The position numbers were made by a program, and so were the translations under genes. A DNA stretch of 33,114 nucleotides from an uncultured Sphingobacteriales bacterium. Its GTDB lineage: Bacteria; Bacteroidota; Bacteroidia; Chitinophagales; Chitinophagaceae. Location of the stretch: assembly GCA_946479435.1 (NCBI GenBank), contig CAMLFX010000027.1, forward strand, positions 1-33,114, read 5' to 3'. Shown in pieces: positions 16,330 to 23,541 of this stretch; within the stretch, counting starts at the first letter, position 1; every line of letters starts with the position of its first letter. The notes beneath the pieces are model-generated. The model searched no databases. It was given only the letters and a program-made list of their open reading frames with translations, and had not been told where the DNA came from.

Positions 16330-17384
16330 GTAAGCTATTATTAGCTTGCATTGTGTTTTTTACGGCCTGTGTAAAAGACAAGCCAGATCCGTATGTACCA
16401 CCTGTAGCCGTTGATAGCACTAATAATGTATATATAGTTTGTGAAGGAAGCCTCGGTAATGGCAATTCATCTCTTGGCCTTTACCAGACAGAAGACGGAC
16501 AAACTTTTGAAGATGTTTACAAATCGGCAAATAACCATGACCTTGGTGACGTATTGCAAAGCATCACACCAATTGGTGACCGCTTTTTTCTGTGTGTAAA
16601 TAATTCTGATAAAATTGTGATCATTAATAAAGATGATCACAAGCAAGTTGGCTCTATCAGCATTCCTAAGCCAAGGTATATATTACCTATAAATCCTAAT
16701 AAGGCTTATGTTTCCACACTATTCAGCAAAAAACTGTATGTGATAGATCCTCAGGCTATGTCGGTAACAAAGATCATCGACCTGCCTTATGAAAATGCAG
16801 AAGGTATGTTGCTGAGAGATGGTATAGCTTATGTTTGCCCCTGGGATACTGCTACGGATAAAGTGTTGCTTATGGATACACAGACTGATGAAATAAGGCA
16901 AACTGTTGCAGTTGCGGGAAGAGCACCACAAGATATACTAACAGATAAGAATGGTAAGTTGTGGATATTATCCGGTAATGTGTATAAAAATAAAGATGCA
17001 GCATTAACCTGTATCGACCCTAATAGTAATCAGGTTGTAACGTCTTACCTGTTCCAACATAAAGTTGATCCTATAAGATTAGTGACAAACAACGCGAAAG
17101 ACCAGTTATATTTTATTGAAGTAGACTATAACGCAGGGATTGAAAACAACGGTATCTATCGTATGAATATTAATGATGCTTCACTACCCACACAGGCATT
17201 GATACCGGCAGCAAAGTTTCAGTACTTTTGGGCACTGGGTATAGAGCCTGGTACAGGCAAAATATATGTTGGTGATCCCAAAGGGTTTATTCAGAAAGGA
17301 TCGGTCGGTATTTATAATACCGATGGTGTAAAAGAAAAAGAGTTCAGTACAGGCATAGGTCCAGGTCATTTTTATTTTCAGTAA
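16302..17384 (+). CDS. BtuG-like beta-propeller surface lipoprotein
   Basis: 360-residue lipoprotein: lipobox VFFTAC with Cys23, followed by VKDKPDP, then YncE/YVTN-type propeller repeats (VYIVCEGSLGNGNSSLGLY, ILPINPNKAYVSTLFSKKLYVID, ILTDKNGKLWILSGNVY, ALGIEPGTGKIYVGDP). BtuG of Bacteroides is a propeller lipoprotein that binds B12 very tightly and sits as a lid on BtuB; this protein has the same architecture and operon position, next to a BtuB-like receptor. The ATG overlaps the 3' end of the preceding gene by 28 bases, implying translational coupling. It is followed with no gap by the receptor gene. Cobalamin specificity is inferred from the riboswitch and neighbours. Confidence 0.82.
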   Translation: MGRKNNQTISKLLLACIVFFTACVKDKPDPYVPPVAVDSTNNVYIVCEGSLGNGNSSLGLYQTEDGQTFEDVYKSANNHDLGDVLQSITPIGDRFFLCVNNSDKIVIINKDDHKQVGSISIPKPRYILPINPNKAYVSTLFSKKLYVIDPQAMSVTKIIDLPYENAEGMLLRDGIAYVCPWDTATDKVLLMDTQTDEIRQTVAVAGRAPQDILTDKNGKLWILSGNVYKNKDAALTCIDPNSNQVVTSYLFQHKVDPIRLVTNNAKDQLYFIEVDYNAGIENNGIYRMNINDASLPTQALIPAAKFQYFWALGIEPGTGKIYVGDPKGFIQKGSVGIYNTDGVKEKEFSTGIGPGHFYFQ

Positions 17385-19322
17385 ATGCATTTAAAGAATT
17401 CAATAAAGAGAAAACAGGTAGCATTGCTTTTAGTAATGCTATTTTCTTTTTGCGAGGTAAAGGCGCAGATAATAAAAGATACACTTACGGAAGTAAAGGT
17501 AAAGACACACAGAAAAATAAGAATATCGAACGACGAACGTATCAATACCTATTCACCTGGGCAGAAGGTACAGACAATAGATAGTATTACACTGCAACAA
17601 TACCAGTTTCAAAGCATGGCAAATTTGCTGTCGCAGCAAGTGCCGGTATTTGTAAAGTCTTATGGTTTCAATTCTTTAGCGACGCTCAATTTTCGCGGAG
17701 CGTCGGCGGCACAGTCGCAGGTATATTGGAATGGTATACCTATCCAGAATGCAGCTTCCGGCGTGGCTGACGTTTCATTGCTGCCTGTATCATTACTTAG
17801 TAAAGTGAATGTAGTTTATGGCAGTTCATCGGCATTATGGGGTAGTGGCAATGTGGGCGGTGCATTATTGGTTGAAACTGAACATCCGGATTTCGATTCC
17901 GTGGGAGGTTTTGAACATGCTGTTTCTGCAGTTGTCGGTAGTTACAATCAATACCAATTAGGTATCAAATCAGGACTGAAGACAAAACGTTTTGCATTAG
18001 GCATTACAGCCTTTGGGCAGACTGCTGAAAATGATTTTAAGTATTACGATGGTAAAGCCGATCAACATACCAATAATTCTAAACTGCAAAGTGGAGTGGT
18101 AATGCTGAATAGCGGTTATAAGCTGAACAACAAAAATGAATTGTCGGTAACAGGTTGGTATCAACAATATTATAGAGAAATACCTAAAGCATTATTCGAA
18201 GATGTATCAGTAAAAAACCAGCGCGATGAGTCGTTGCGTTTATTGGCTGAATGGAAACGAACAGGTAACAAAACAAATACCTATAGCAAAGTGGCGTACC
18301 TGCGCAATAATATGTTGTATAGTGATGATACGATTAAGTTAAGGTCGCAGTACAGCACAAATCAACTATTTGGTGAGGTGGGAGTCAATCATCGTTTTAA
18401 TAGTCATCACCAGTTGCTGGCTTTTATACCAGTGCAAGCGTCGTGGATACGCAGGGAGCTAATGAATGATGTGAAAACGCAAAACAAGGCTGCGATTGCA
18501 TTGGCTTATGCAGTTAATTATTTCCAGGAGAAGTTGAATATGTCTGTAACAGCACGTGGAGAGGTTGTGAATGGCTGGAGCGCATTTCTGCCGGGCATCA
18601 ATGCTTCGTACCAATTAACTGATTGGCTGAAGATCAGGGCCAATGTGCAAAAAAGCTTCAGGGCACCTACGCTTAATGAACTGTATTATGTACCGGGCGG
18701 TAATGAATTGTTGAAACCCGAAGAAGGTTGGAATGAAGATGCAGGTTACGTAATAAGGGTTGGTGCCAACAGAAGATTGACCCTAACACATGACTTTGCA
18801 GTATTCAATCGTGTAATAGATAATTGGATCGTTTGGTTTGGCGGTGCTATCTGGACTCCTCACAACATTGCCTCAGTACACAGCCGTGGTATAGAAACGC
18901 AAAATAAACTGAACTATAAGATCAATAAAAGTTGGTCTGCTTATATAGGTGCCAATACTTCTTATGTGCTGGCTACTACTTTAGAAAGCTATTTACCAGG
19001 CGATGGAAGTATTGGTAAACAAATACCATATACACCTCGCTATAACTACCAGGGTAATATCGGTTTCTCATACAAAACCCTATTTGTTAACTATAACCAT
19101 ACTTATACCAGCTATCGTTTTGTTACTATCGATGAATCGCAATACTTGTTGCCGTATAATACAGGTAATATTCAGGTGCTGTATAGTTTAGCTAATAGCA
19201 GGTTGCCATTGCAGTTTACAGCCCAATGCAACAATGTATGGAATTCGAAATATGCTGTAGTGAATGCACGCCCAATGCCGGGTGTCAACTGGTTGGTAGG
19301 TATAAAAGCAAGCATTAACTAA
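17385..19322 (+). CDS. TonB-dependent receptor, BtuB-like cobalamin transporter
   Basis: 645-residue outer-membrane receptor. A signal peptide ends at about residue 27 (EVKA|Q). A plug domain at about 55-165 follows (LSQQVPVFVKSYGFNSLATL, FRGASAAQSQVYWNGIPIQN, VYGSSSALWGSGNVGGALL), then a 22-strand-type barrel with FRAPTLNELYYVPGG and a C-terminal strand ending VGIKASIN. There is no N-terminal carboxypeptidase-regulatory domain, so it resembles classical BtuB more than SusC-type receptors. ATG immediately follows the BtuG-like stop (TAAATG). With the riboswitch upstream, TonB-driven uptake of cobalamin is the best prediction; the btuFCD inner-membrane importer is not in the window. Confidence 0.88.
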   Translation: MHLKNSIKRKQVALLLVMLFSFCEVKAQIIKDTLTEVKVKTHRKIRISNDERINTYSPGQKVQTIDSITLQQYQFQSMANLLSQQVPVFVKSYGFNSLATLNFRGASAAQSQVYWNGIPIQNAASGVADVSLLPVSLLSKVNVVYGSSSALWGSGNVGGALLVETEHPDFDSVGGFEHAVSAVVGSYNQYQLGIKSGLKTKRFALGITAFGQTAENDFKYYDGKADQHTNNSKLQSGVVMLNSGYKLNNKNELSVTGWYQQYYREIPKALFEDVSVKNQRDESLRLLAEWKRTGNKTNTYSKVAYLRNNMLYSDDTIKLRSQYSTNQLFGEVGVNHRFNSHHQLLAFIPVQASWIRRELMNDVKTQNKAAIALAYAVNYFQEKLNMSVTARGEVVNGWSAFLPGINASYQLTDWLKIRANVQKSFRAPTLNELYYVPGGNELLKPEEGWNEDAGYVIRVGANRRLTLTHDFAVFNRVIDNWIVWFGGAIWTPHNIASVHSRGIETQNKLNYKINKSWSAYIGANTSYVLATTLESYLPGDGSIGKQIPYTPRYNYQGNIGFSYKTLFVNYNHTYTSYRFVTIDESQYLLPYNTGNIQVLYSLANSRLPLQFTAQCNNVWNSKYAVVNARPMPGVNWLVGIKASIN

Positions 19323-19372
19323 ACATTTAACTTGTATTTGATATTTCGTAAATTGTAGCATAACTTCCTGAT

Positions 19373-19987
19373 ATGCGTGCCTTCCTTATACTTTTTATAG
19401 TTCTAACTACCACACTTACACAGGCAAAAGACCGGCATTATGTGTTTTATTTACATGGCGCAATAGTAGAGGGCACAACTGAAGACCCATCGAGTCCTAC
19501 CTATGGCGTTTACGAATACAGCAACATTGTCAAATCGCTGAAAGACAAAGATTACGTAGTGTATTCAGAAGTAAGGCCAACAGGCACAGATGTGAAAGCG
19601 TATGCTGAGAAAATAAAGCTACAGATAGATAGTTTAAAGAATACAGGTGTGGCCAGCACCAATATATGTGTTATTGGTGCGTCGAAAGGCGCATTAATAA
19701 CCATGCTGGTTTCTGGTTTGGTAAAAGATAAGAGTGTGAAGTACGTAATAATGGCTGCATGCAATGAAAGCAATAAAAGCGCATATAACCCTGATCTTTA
19801 TGGGCAAATATTATCGATATACGAAAAGAGTGATGGAATAGGTAAAAGCTGCGAAGCAATAAAACTTGATTCAAAAGGTATTAGCCGGTATAAAGAGATA
19901 CAGTTAAACACTGGACTGGGACATGGTTTTTTATATAAGCCTTTAATGGTTTGGATGAAGCCGGTAGAAGAATGGATAGTGCGCTAA
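19373..19987 (+). CDS. Secreted alpha/beta hydrolase-like protein
   Basis: 204 residues with an N-terminal signal peptide (FLILFIVLTTTLTQA). The alpha/beta-hydrolase features are YLHG near the first strand (oxyanion region, 26-29), a nucleophile elbow GASKG with Ser104, and a late GHGF with His184; Asp154 in EKSDG is a candidate third residue. It therefore probably acts as an esterase or similar hydrolase in the periplasm or outside the cell. It begins 50 bases after the receptor gene on the same strand with no visible terminator between them, so read-through from the B12 operon is possible. Substrate unknown. Confidence 0.75.
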   Translation: MRAFLILFIVLTTTLTQAKDRHYVFYLHGAIVEGTTEDPSSPTYGVYEYSNIVKSLKDKDYVVYSEVRPTGTDVKAYAEKIKLQIDSLKNTGVASTNICVIGASKGALITMLVSGLVKDKSVKYVIMAACNESNKSAYNPDLYGQILSIYEKSDGIGKSCEAIKLDSKGISRYKEIQLNTGLGHGFLYKPLMVWMKPVEEWIVR

Positions 19988-20032
19988 ACTCTGGCACAAA
20001 CAAGATATAATGAGTATTATTGCAAGCAAATA

Positions 20033-20872
20033 ATGCAATACATGAGGTTGAGAATGTTGCTGTTGCCTGTTTTGTTTTGCGCCTGTATTTACAATGCGTC
20101 AGCGCAAAATGAAGAGCCGATAGGTATATATACAGAAAATGGTTTTACCCGTTACGTATCGGTAGGGGCAGGTGCTGTATATCAATCATTCAGAGATGAG
20201 GCGATTTCTAAAAGTATATATGAAGGCTTGAGCGCCAGCCCGGTTTTGAAATTGGTGAAAACACGTGAAAACACTTTATCTGAAATTGCTTTACAAGCCT
20301 CAAGGATGAGTTTTAAACGTGATAGCGACCCGTTGCTGGAACAAAAAGTAAAAACCTGGAGGGCTGTTGCTGATTATCGATATATGCAAACACTGCCATT
20401 GTTTGTAGAGGAAGAAAAGAATAAACTATTTATTGGGGGGCAACTATCAGGTATGTTTTGCTATAAAAATGCCCCAAAGCTTGCGGGCTCTTCATCGGTA
20501 TATGAATATGCTATTACATTAGGCCCCAGTGCTAGATTTACCAAGAAATTCGAAATGAAAGATAAGTACCACGGCTTATCTATCGACATATCGGTACCGG
20601 TACTTAACTATACTGCAAGACCATCCTATTTAAACCGTACCAGTTCGCTGGAAGATGATAATGTAAGTGCCCGTGATGTTTTCTCTAAGGCAAAACTGAG
20701 TTCTTTCGGTGGCATGTTTCGCTTAAATACAGGTATATCATACATGTATATGCTAGATAATGGCAATGCAGTAAATATTGCCTACAACTGGGATTATTAT
20801 CATATCAATAATAACACTGAAGTTTACTTTGCCAGTCATACCCTTTCACTTTTATTTATGTTCAACTACTAG
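20033..20872 (+). CDS. Probable outer-membrane beta-barrel protein
   Basis: 279 residues if started at ATG 20033; ATG 20042 or 20054 are alternatives because the signal peptide proper begins at RLRMLLLPVLF. Cleavage is likely after SAQ. The mature chain alternates hydrophobic and polar residues in predicted strands (FTRYVSVGAGAVYQSF, LFIGGQLSGMFCY, AITLGPSARFTKKF, NAVNIAYNWDYYHI) and ends with strand LSLLFMFNY, whose terminal aromatic is typical for BamA-inserted barrels. The signal contains LFCAC, but cleavage at SAQ fits better than lipidation. Family not recognised. It precedes the S41 gene by 3 bases and is surely co-transcribed with it. Confidence 0.7.
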   Translation: MQYMRLRMLLLPVLFCACIYNASAQNEEPIGIYTENGFTRYVSVGAGAVYQSFRDEAISKSIYEGLSASPVLKLVKTRENTLSEIALQASRMSFKRDSDPLLEQKVKTWRAVADYRYMQTLPLFVEEEKNKLFIGGQLSGMFCYKNAPKLAGSSSVYEYAITLGPSARFTKKFEMKDKYHGLSIDISVPVLNYTARPSYLNRTSSLEDDNVSARDVFSKAKLSSFGGMFRLNTGISYMYMLDNGNAVNIAYNWDYYHINNNTEVYFASHTLSLLFMFNY

Positions 20873-20875
20873 CAG

Positions 20876-21913
20876 ATGAGGACTTATATTCTATTGCTTA
20901 CTTCTGTATTGATTATTCTCTTTTCTTCCTGCGAAAAAATTTTAATGCCCAAGGAAAATAAAGATCTGGATCCTGTTGAAGTATTTGATGAATTGTGGAA
21001 GGCTGTTGATAGAGGTTATGGCAATTTCGATTTCAAGAAAGTGAATTGGGATTCAGTGTATCGTGTTTATAAGCCTATGGTAAGTCCTGCGCTTACTGAA
21101 GAACAGTTGTATGATGTTTGTGCCTCGATGCTGCAAGTATTTAGAGACCATGAAATAAATCTGGACGCAGGTTTTGCCCAGGCTTCTTATGTTGATACAG
21201 GTAGTTATCCCGCAAATTTTAGCGAGCTTTTGCTGAAACAACATTATTGGAAAGACTATGGTGAAACAGGTCCGCTTTTATATAGTGTAATTGATTCGAT
21301 GGCTTATTTCTATTATCGCGATTTCGATAATGGTGTGACCGAAGAACAAATGAATGCAGCCATAAAACGTGTGAAAAGTATGGGTGGCGTGCATGGTACT
21401 ATCATAGATATTCGTAACAATAGCGGTGGCATAGCTAAAAATACATGGGAAGTTTTGCGCCATGTAGATATCCCAGACTCGCTGAATAATATCACATCAT
21501 TCTTATATCAATCGCAATATAAGAATGGCCCCAAACACGGGGATTATAGCGAATATGAAGATGCTTATATAGATGAAAGTGGTGGGGAGAAGTACCCCGG
21601 TAGGGTAATGATACTTACCAACAGAGGGTGTACAGGTGCATCAAATTTACTAGCAGCAGGTTGCAGCTCATTTGCCAAAGTTGTAGTAATTGGAGATACT
21701 ACTGGTGGTGGCGGTGGTTTTATTAGTGCTAATGAGTTGCCTAACGGCTGGCGTATTTACTATCCATCATCGCGTACGTTATCCTCTTCCGGAGATAATA
21801 TTGCTAATGGTTTGGCCCCGGATATTGTTATATATATGCAGCCTGCAGACGAGGCTGCAGGTAAAGATTCCATTATTGAAGCAGCTATTACAGAGCTAAA
21901 AAAAGATTTATAG
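20876..21913 (+). CDS. S41 (C-terminal processing protease-like) family lipoprotein, probably catalytically altered
   Basis: 345-residue lipoprotein with lipobox LFSSC (Cys19) and an S41 peptidase-type fold: N-terminal helical cap (about 33-95), then IIDIRNNSGG (about 176-185), MILTNRGCTGASNLLAAG (246-263) and GDTTGGGGGF (273-282). In related Bacteroidota S41 proteins the nucleophile lies in TNRxxxSA; here that position is Gly254, with Ser256 two residues later. It may be an inactive binding protein or use a shifted serine. No PDZ domain is visible. It is the last gene of the plus-strand series and ends two bases before the convergent GT39 gene. Confidence 0.82.
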   Translation: MRTYILLLTSVLIILFSSCEKILMPKENKDLDPVEVFDELWKAVDRGYGNFDFKKVNWDSVYRVYKPMVSPALTEEQLYDVCASMLQVFRDHEINLDAGFAQASYVDTGSYPANFSELLLKQHYWKDYGETGPLLYSVIDSMAYFYYRDFDNGVTEEQMNAAIKRVKSMGGVHGTIIDIRNNSGGIAKNTWEVLRHVDIPDSLNNITSFLYQSQYKNGPKHGDYSEYEDAYIDESGGEKYPGRVMILTNRGCTGASNLLAAGCSSFAKVVVIGDTTGGGGGFISANELPNGWRIYYPSSRTLSSSGDNIANGLAPDIVIYMQPADEAAGKDSIIEAAITELKKDL

Positions 21914-21915
21914 TG

Positions 21916-23355
21916 TTATTTAACTCTCGCCAGGCACCAATTATCAAATGCCTGGTTGCATTCTATTTGCTCGCTTACGTTATTATCGATCCTAGTTTTT
22001 TCTATTAATAATACCTGGCCTTTGTGCTGAGCAAGTTCTTTTGTTACATCAACACGATTGAAGCCTAAGCCCATCCATGTCATTTTCAATAAAATATTTT
22101 GTGGTGTTGCAGATACAACAACGTAGTTGGTATTAGCAAGCATCTTATTGTTTTTATTTAAGACACTGGTCATTTCTTTAGGCAAAGATTGGAGATATGC
22201 AATATGTCTTACAAAGAGAAATGTAAATAACAAGCCATACACAGCATAAGATACTTTCCATTTGTTACCGAGATACACAATACATTTTGCAATGAGAAAA
22301 GCGATAAATCCCCAAGTGGGTGCTAAATACCAGTCGTGCTTATTTGTTGCAAAACTCAACACTAGCACTAATGGGGCAATAGTGCATAGTGAAAAAAGCA
22401 TAGGCTTGTTACTTTTTATATAACCACGCAAATTCTTTCGACTTTTGTAAAGCAGGGCAACACCTATCAATAACGACAAATAGAAAAGATAGTTCCAAAC
22501 ATTCATCCGGACATCCAGCGAGTTGAAGAAAAAAGCATGATCCTTTTTATAAGTCGCTGATTCGAATGCAGGGTCAGTCAACCTTCTGAATGTATCATGC
22601 ACCAACATTGTTTCTAGGTTGTTTTTGCTGCCATAAAATGAATGTCCTGTTGTTTTGCCATATATAGATAGCAGTATAGGCCATGATGCTACAATTGCTA
22701 CTAACAGAAGGATAGAGATGTAAGCCTATCTGCTTTTAATTGTGTTTTTGAGATTACCACTTATAAGCAGGTATAAAAGAAAACCCGGCAAGAAAATAAA
22801 TGCTGCAGAACCTTTGGTGTAAAATGCCAGGCCGGTATATAGTGCAGTTAATAGTATTTGATTTTTATCTCCATTTTCAGCATATCTGTAGAAACTGTAT
22901 GCAGAAAGGGTTAGGAATAATACTAATGTTGCATCAAAATCGCCATTTAGCCCTACGTGCCAACCAATAATAGCCTTGCACGATAATAAGATGAGGCAAG
23001 TGATAAATGCTGTTAAAGCTGTATCAAATAATTCCACCAGTCTGAAGAGTACATAAAAGAATAGCATGGTAGCAAGTGTAGAAACAAGCCTGAGAGCAAA
23101 CTCATTGAAACCGAATATTTTGTAGCTGGCAACTATTAACCAAATGACTAGTGGTGGTTTTGCGTTCCAGGTATCCAATTCACCGGCATAATATGAATTT
23201 ACATAGTCGCCATTATGGTACATTTCAAAGGCATTCATCCCATTTCTAGATTCATCCCATTCACTTAAGCTAACAGTACCTATTGTTGTAAATAATAGAG
23301 AAGCTGCAAAGACTAGTATTATTAATAAATATGTATTTTTCCGTGTATGTTTCAT
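21916..23355 (-). pseudogene. GT39/ArnT-like membrane glycosyltransferase interrupted by an in-frame TAG
   Basis: On the minus strand one continuous frame of 480 codons runs from ATG 23355 to the stop at 21916, interrupted only by TAG at 22728-22726 (codon 210). Before it (209 residues) are the family hallmarks: a first membrane helix, then SEWDESRNGMNAFEMYHNGD with the catalytic-type Asp and NAKPPLVIWLIV, followed by several helices. The downstream 269 codons continue in the same frame with more helices and a soluble tail. Such enzymes move sugars from polyprenyl-phosphate carriers onto lipids or proteins. TAG is an ordinary stop for other genes here (12169, 20872, 21913), so this is most simply a nonsense mutation or sequencing error. 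Both halves would be needed for function. Confidence 0.8.
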
Positions 23356-23474
23356 GATAGGGTATGTATCAGATAGGGTTCTTATCTATATAGTAGTATA
23401 GCGGAACAAGTATATGTCTATTAAAGGTTTTTCGCAAATCATTGATTTTCAATACGAATTTTCTCTAATATTTT

Positions 23475-23504
23475 TTTAATTTTTCCAATATATCCATATC
23501 TTTG
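23475..23504 (+). promoter_or_regulatory. rpsA promoter
   Basis: TATCTTTG at 23497-23504 matches the Bacteroidota -7 element, with T-rich sequence (TTTT) at the -33 position. The start point near 23511 would leave a 30-base leader containing the Shine-Dalgarno sequence. Confidence 0.65.
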
Positions 23505-23525
23505 CACTCCCAAAATTCTACTTAA

Positions 23526-23532
23526 AAGGAGG
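23526..23532 (+). promoter_or_regulatory. Strong Shine-Dalgarno sequence of rpsA deciding a TTG start
   Basis: AAGGAGG, complementary to the anti-Shine-Dalgarno end of 16S rRNA, lies 9 bases before TTG at 23542-23544. Few other genes in the window show such a site, as expected for Bacteroidota. The first in-frame ATG is 88 codons later, inside S1 domain 1, so the TTG start is firm. Confidence 0.85.
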
Positions 23533-23541
23533 AACTTACAT

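Noticed and set aside
20033..20110. Lipobox (LFCAC) in the barrel candidate at 20033
   Set aside because: A conventional SAQ cleavage site follows at the right distance, and the remainder looks like a barrel rather than a lipoprotein.
21838..21862. Inverted repeat CCTGCAG/CTGCAGG near the end of the S41 gene as a terminator
   Set aside because: It is inside the coding sequence, encodes conserved-frame residues and has no T tract after it.
22726..22728. TAG as a recoded codon (pyrrolysine or suppressed amber) in the GT39 gene
   Set aside because: TAG terminates neighbouring genes normally and no recoding element is evident; nonsense mutation is simpler.
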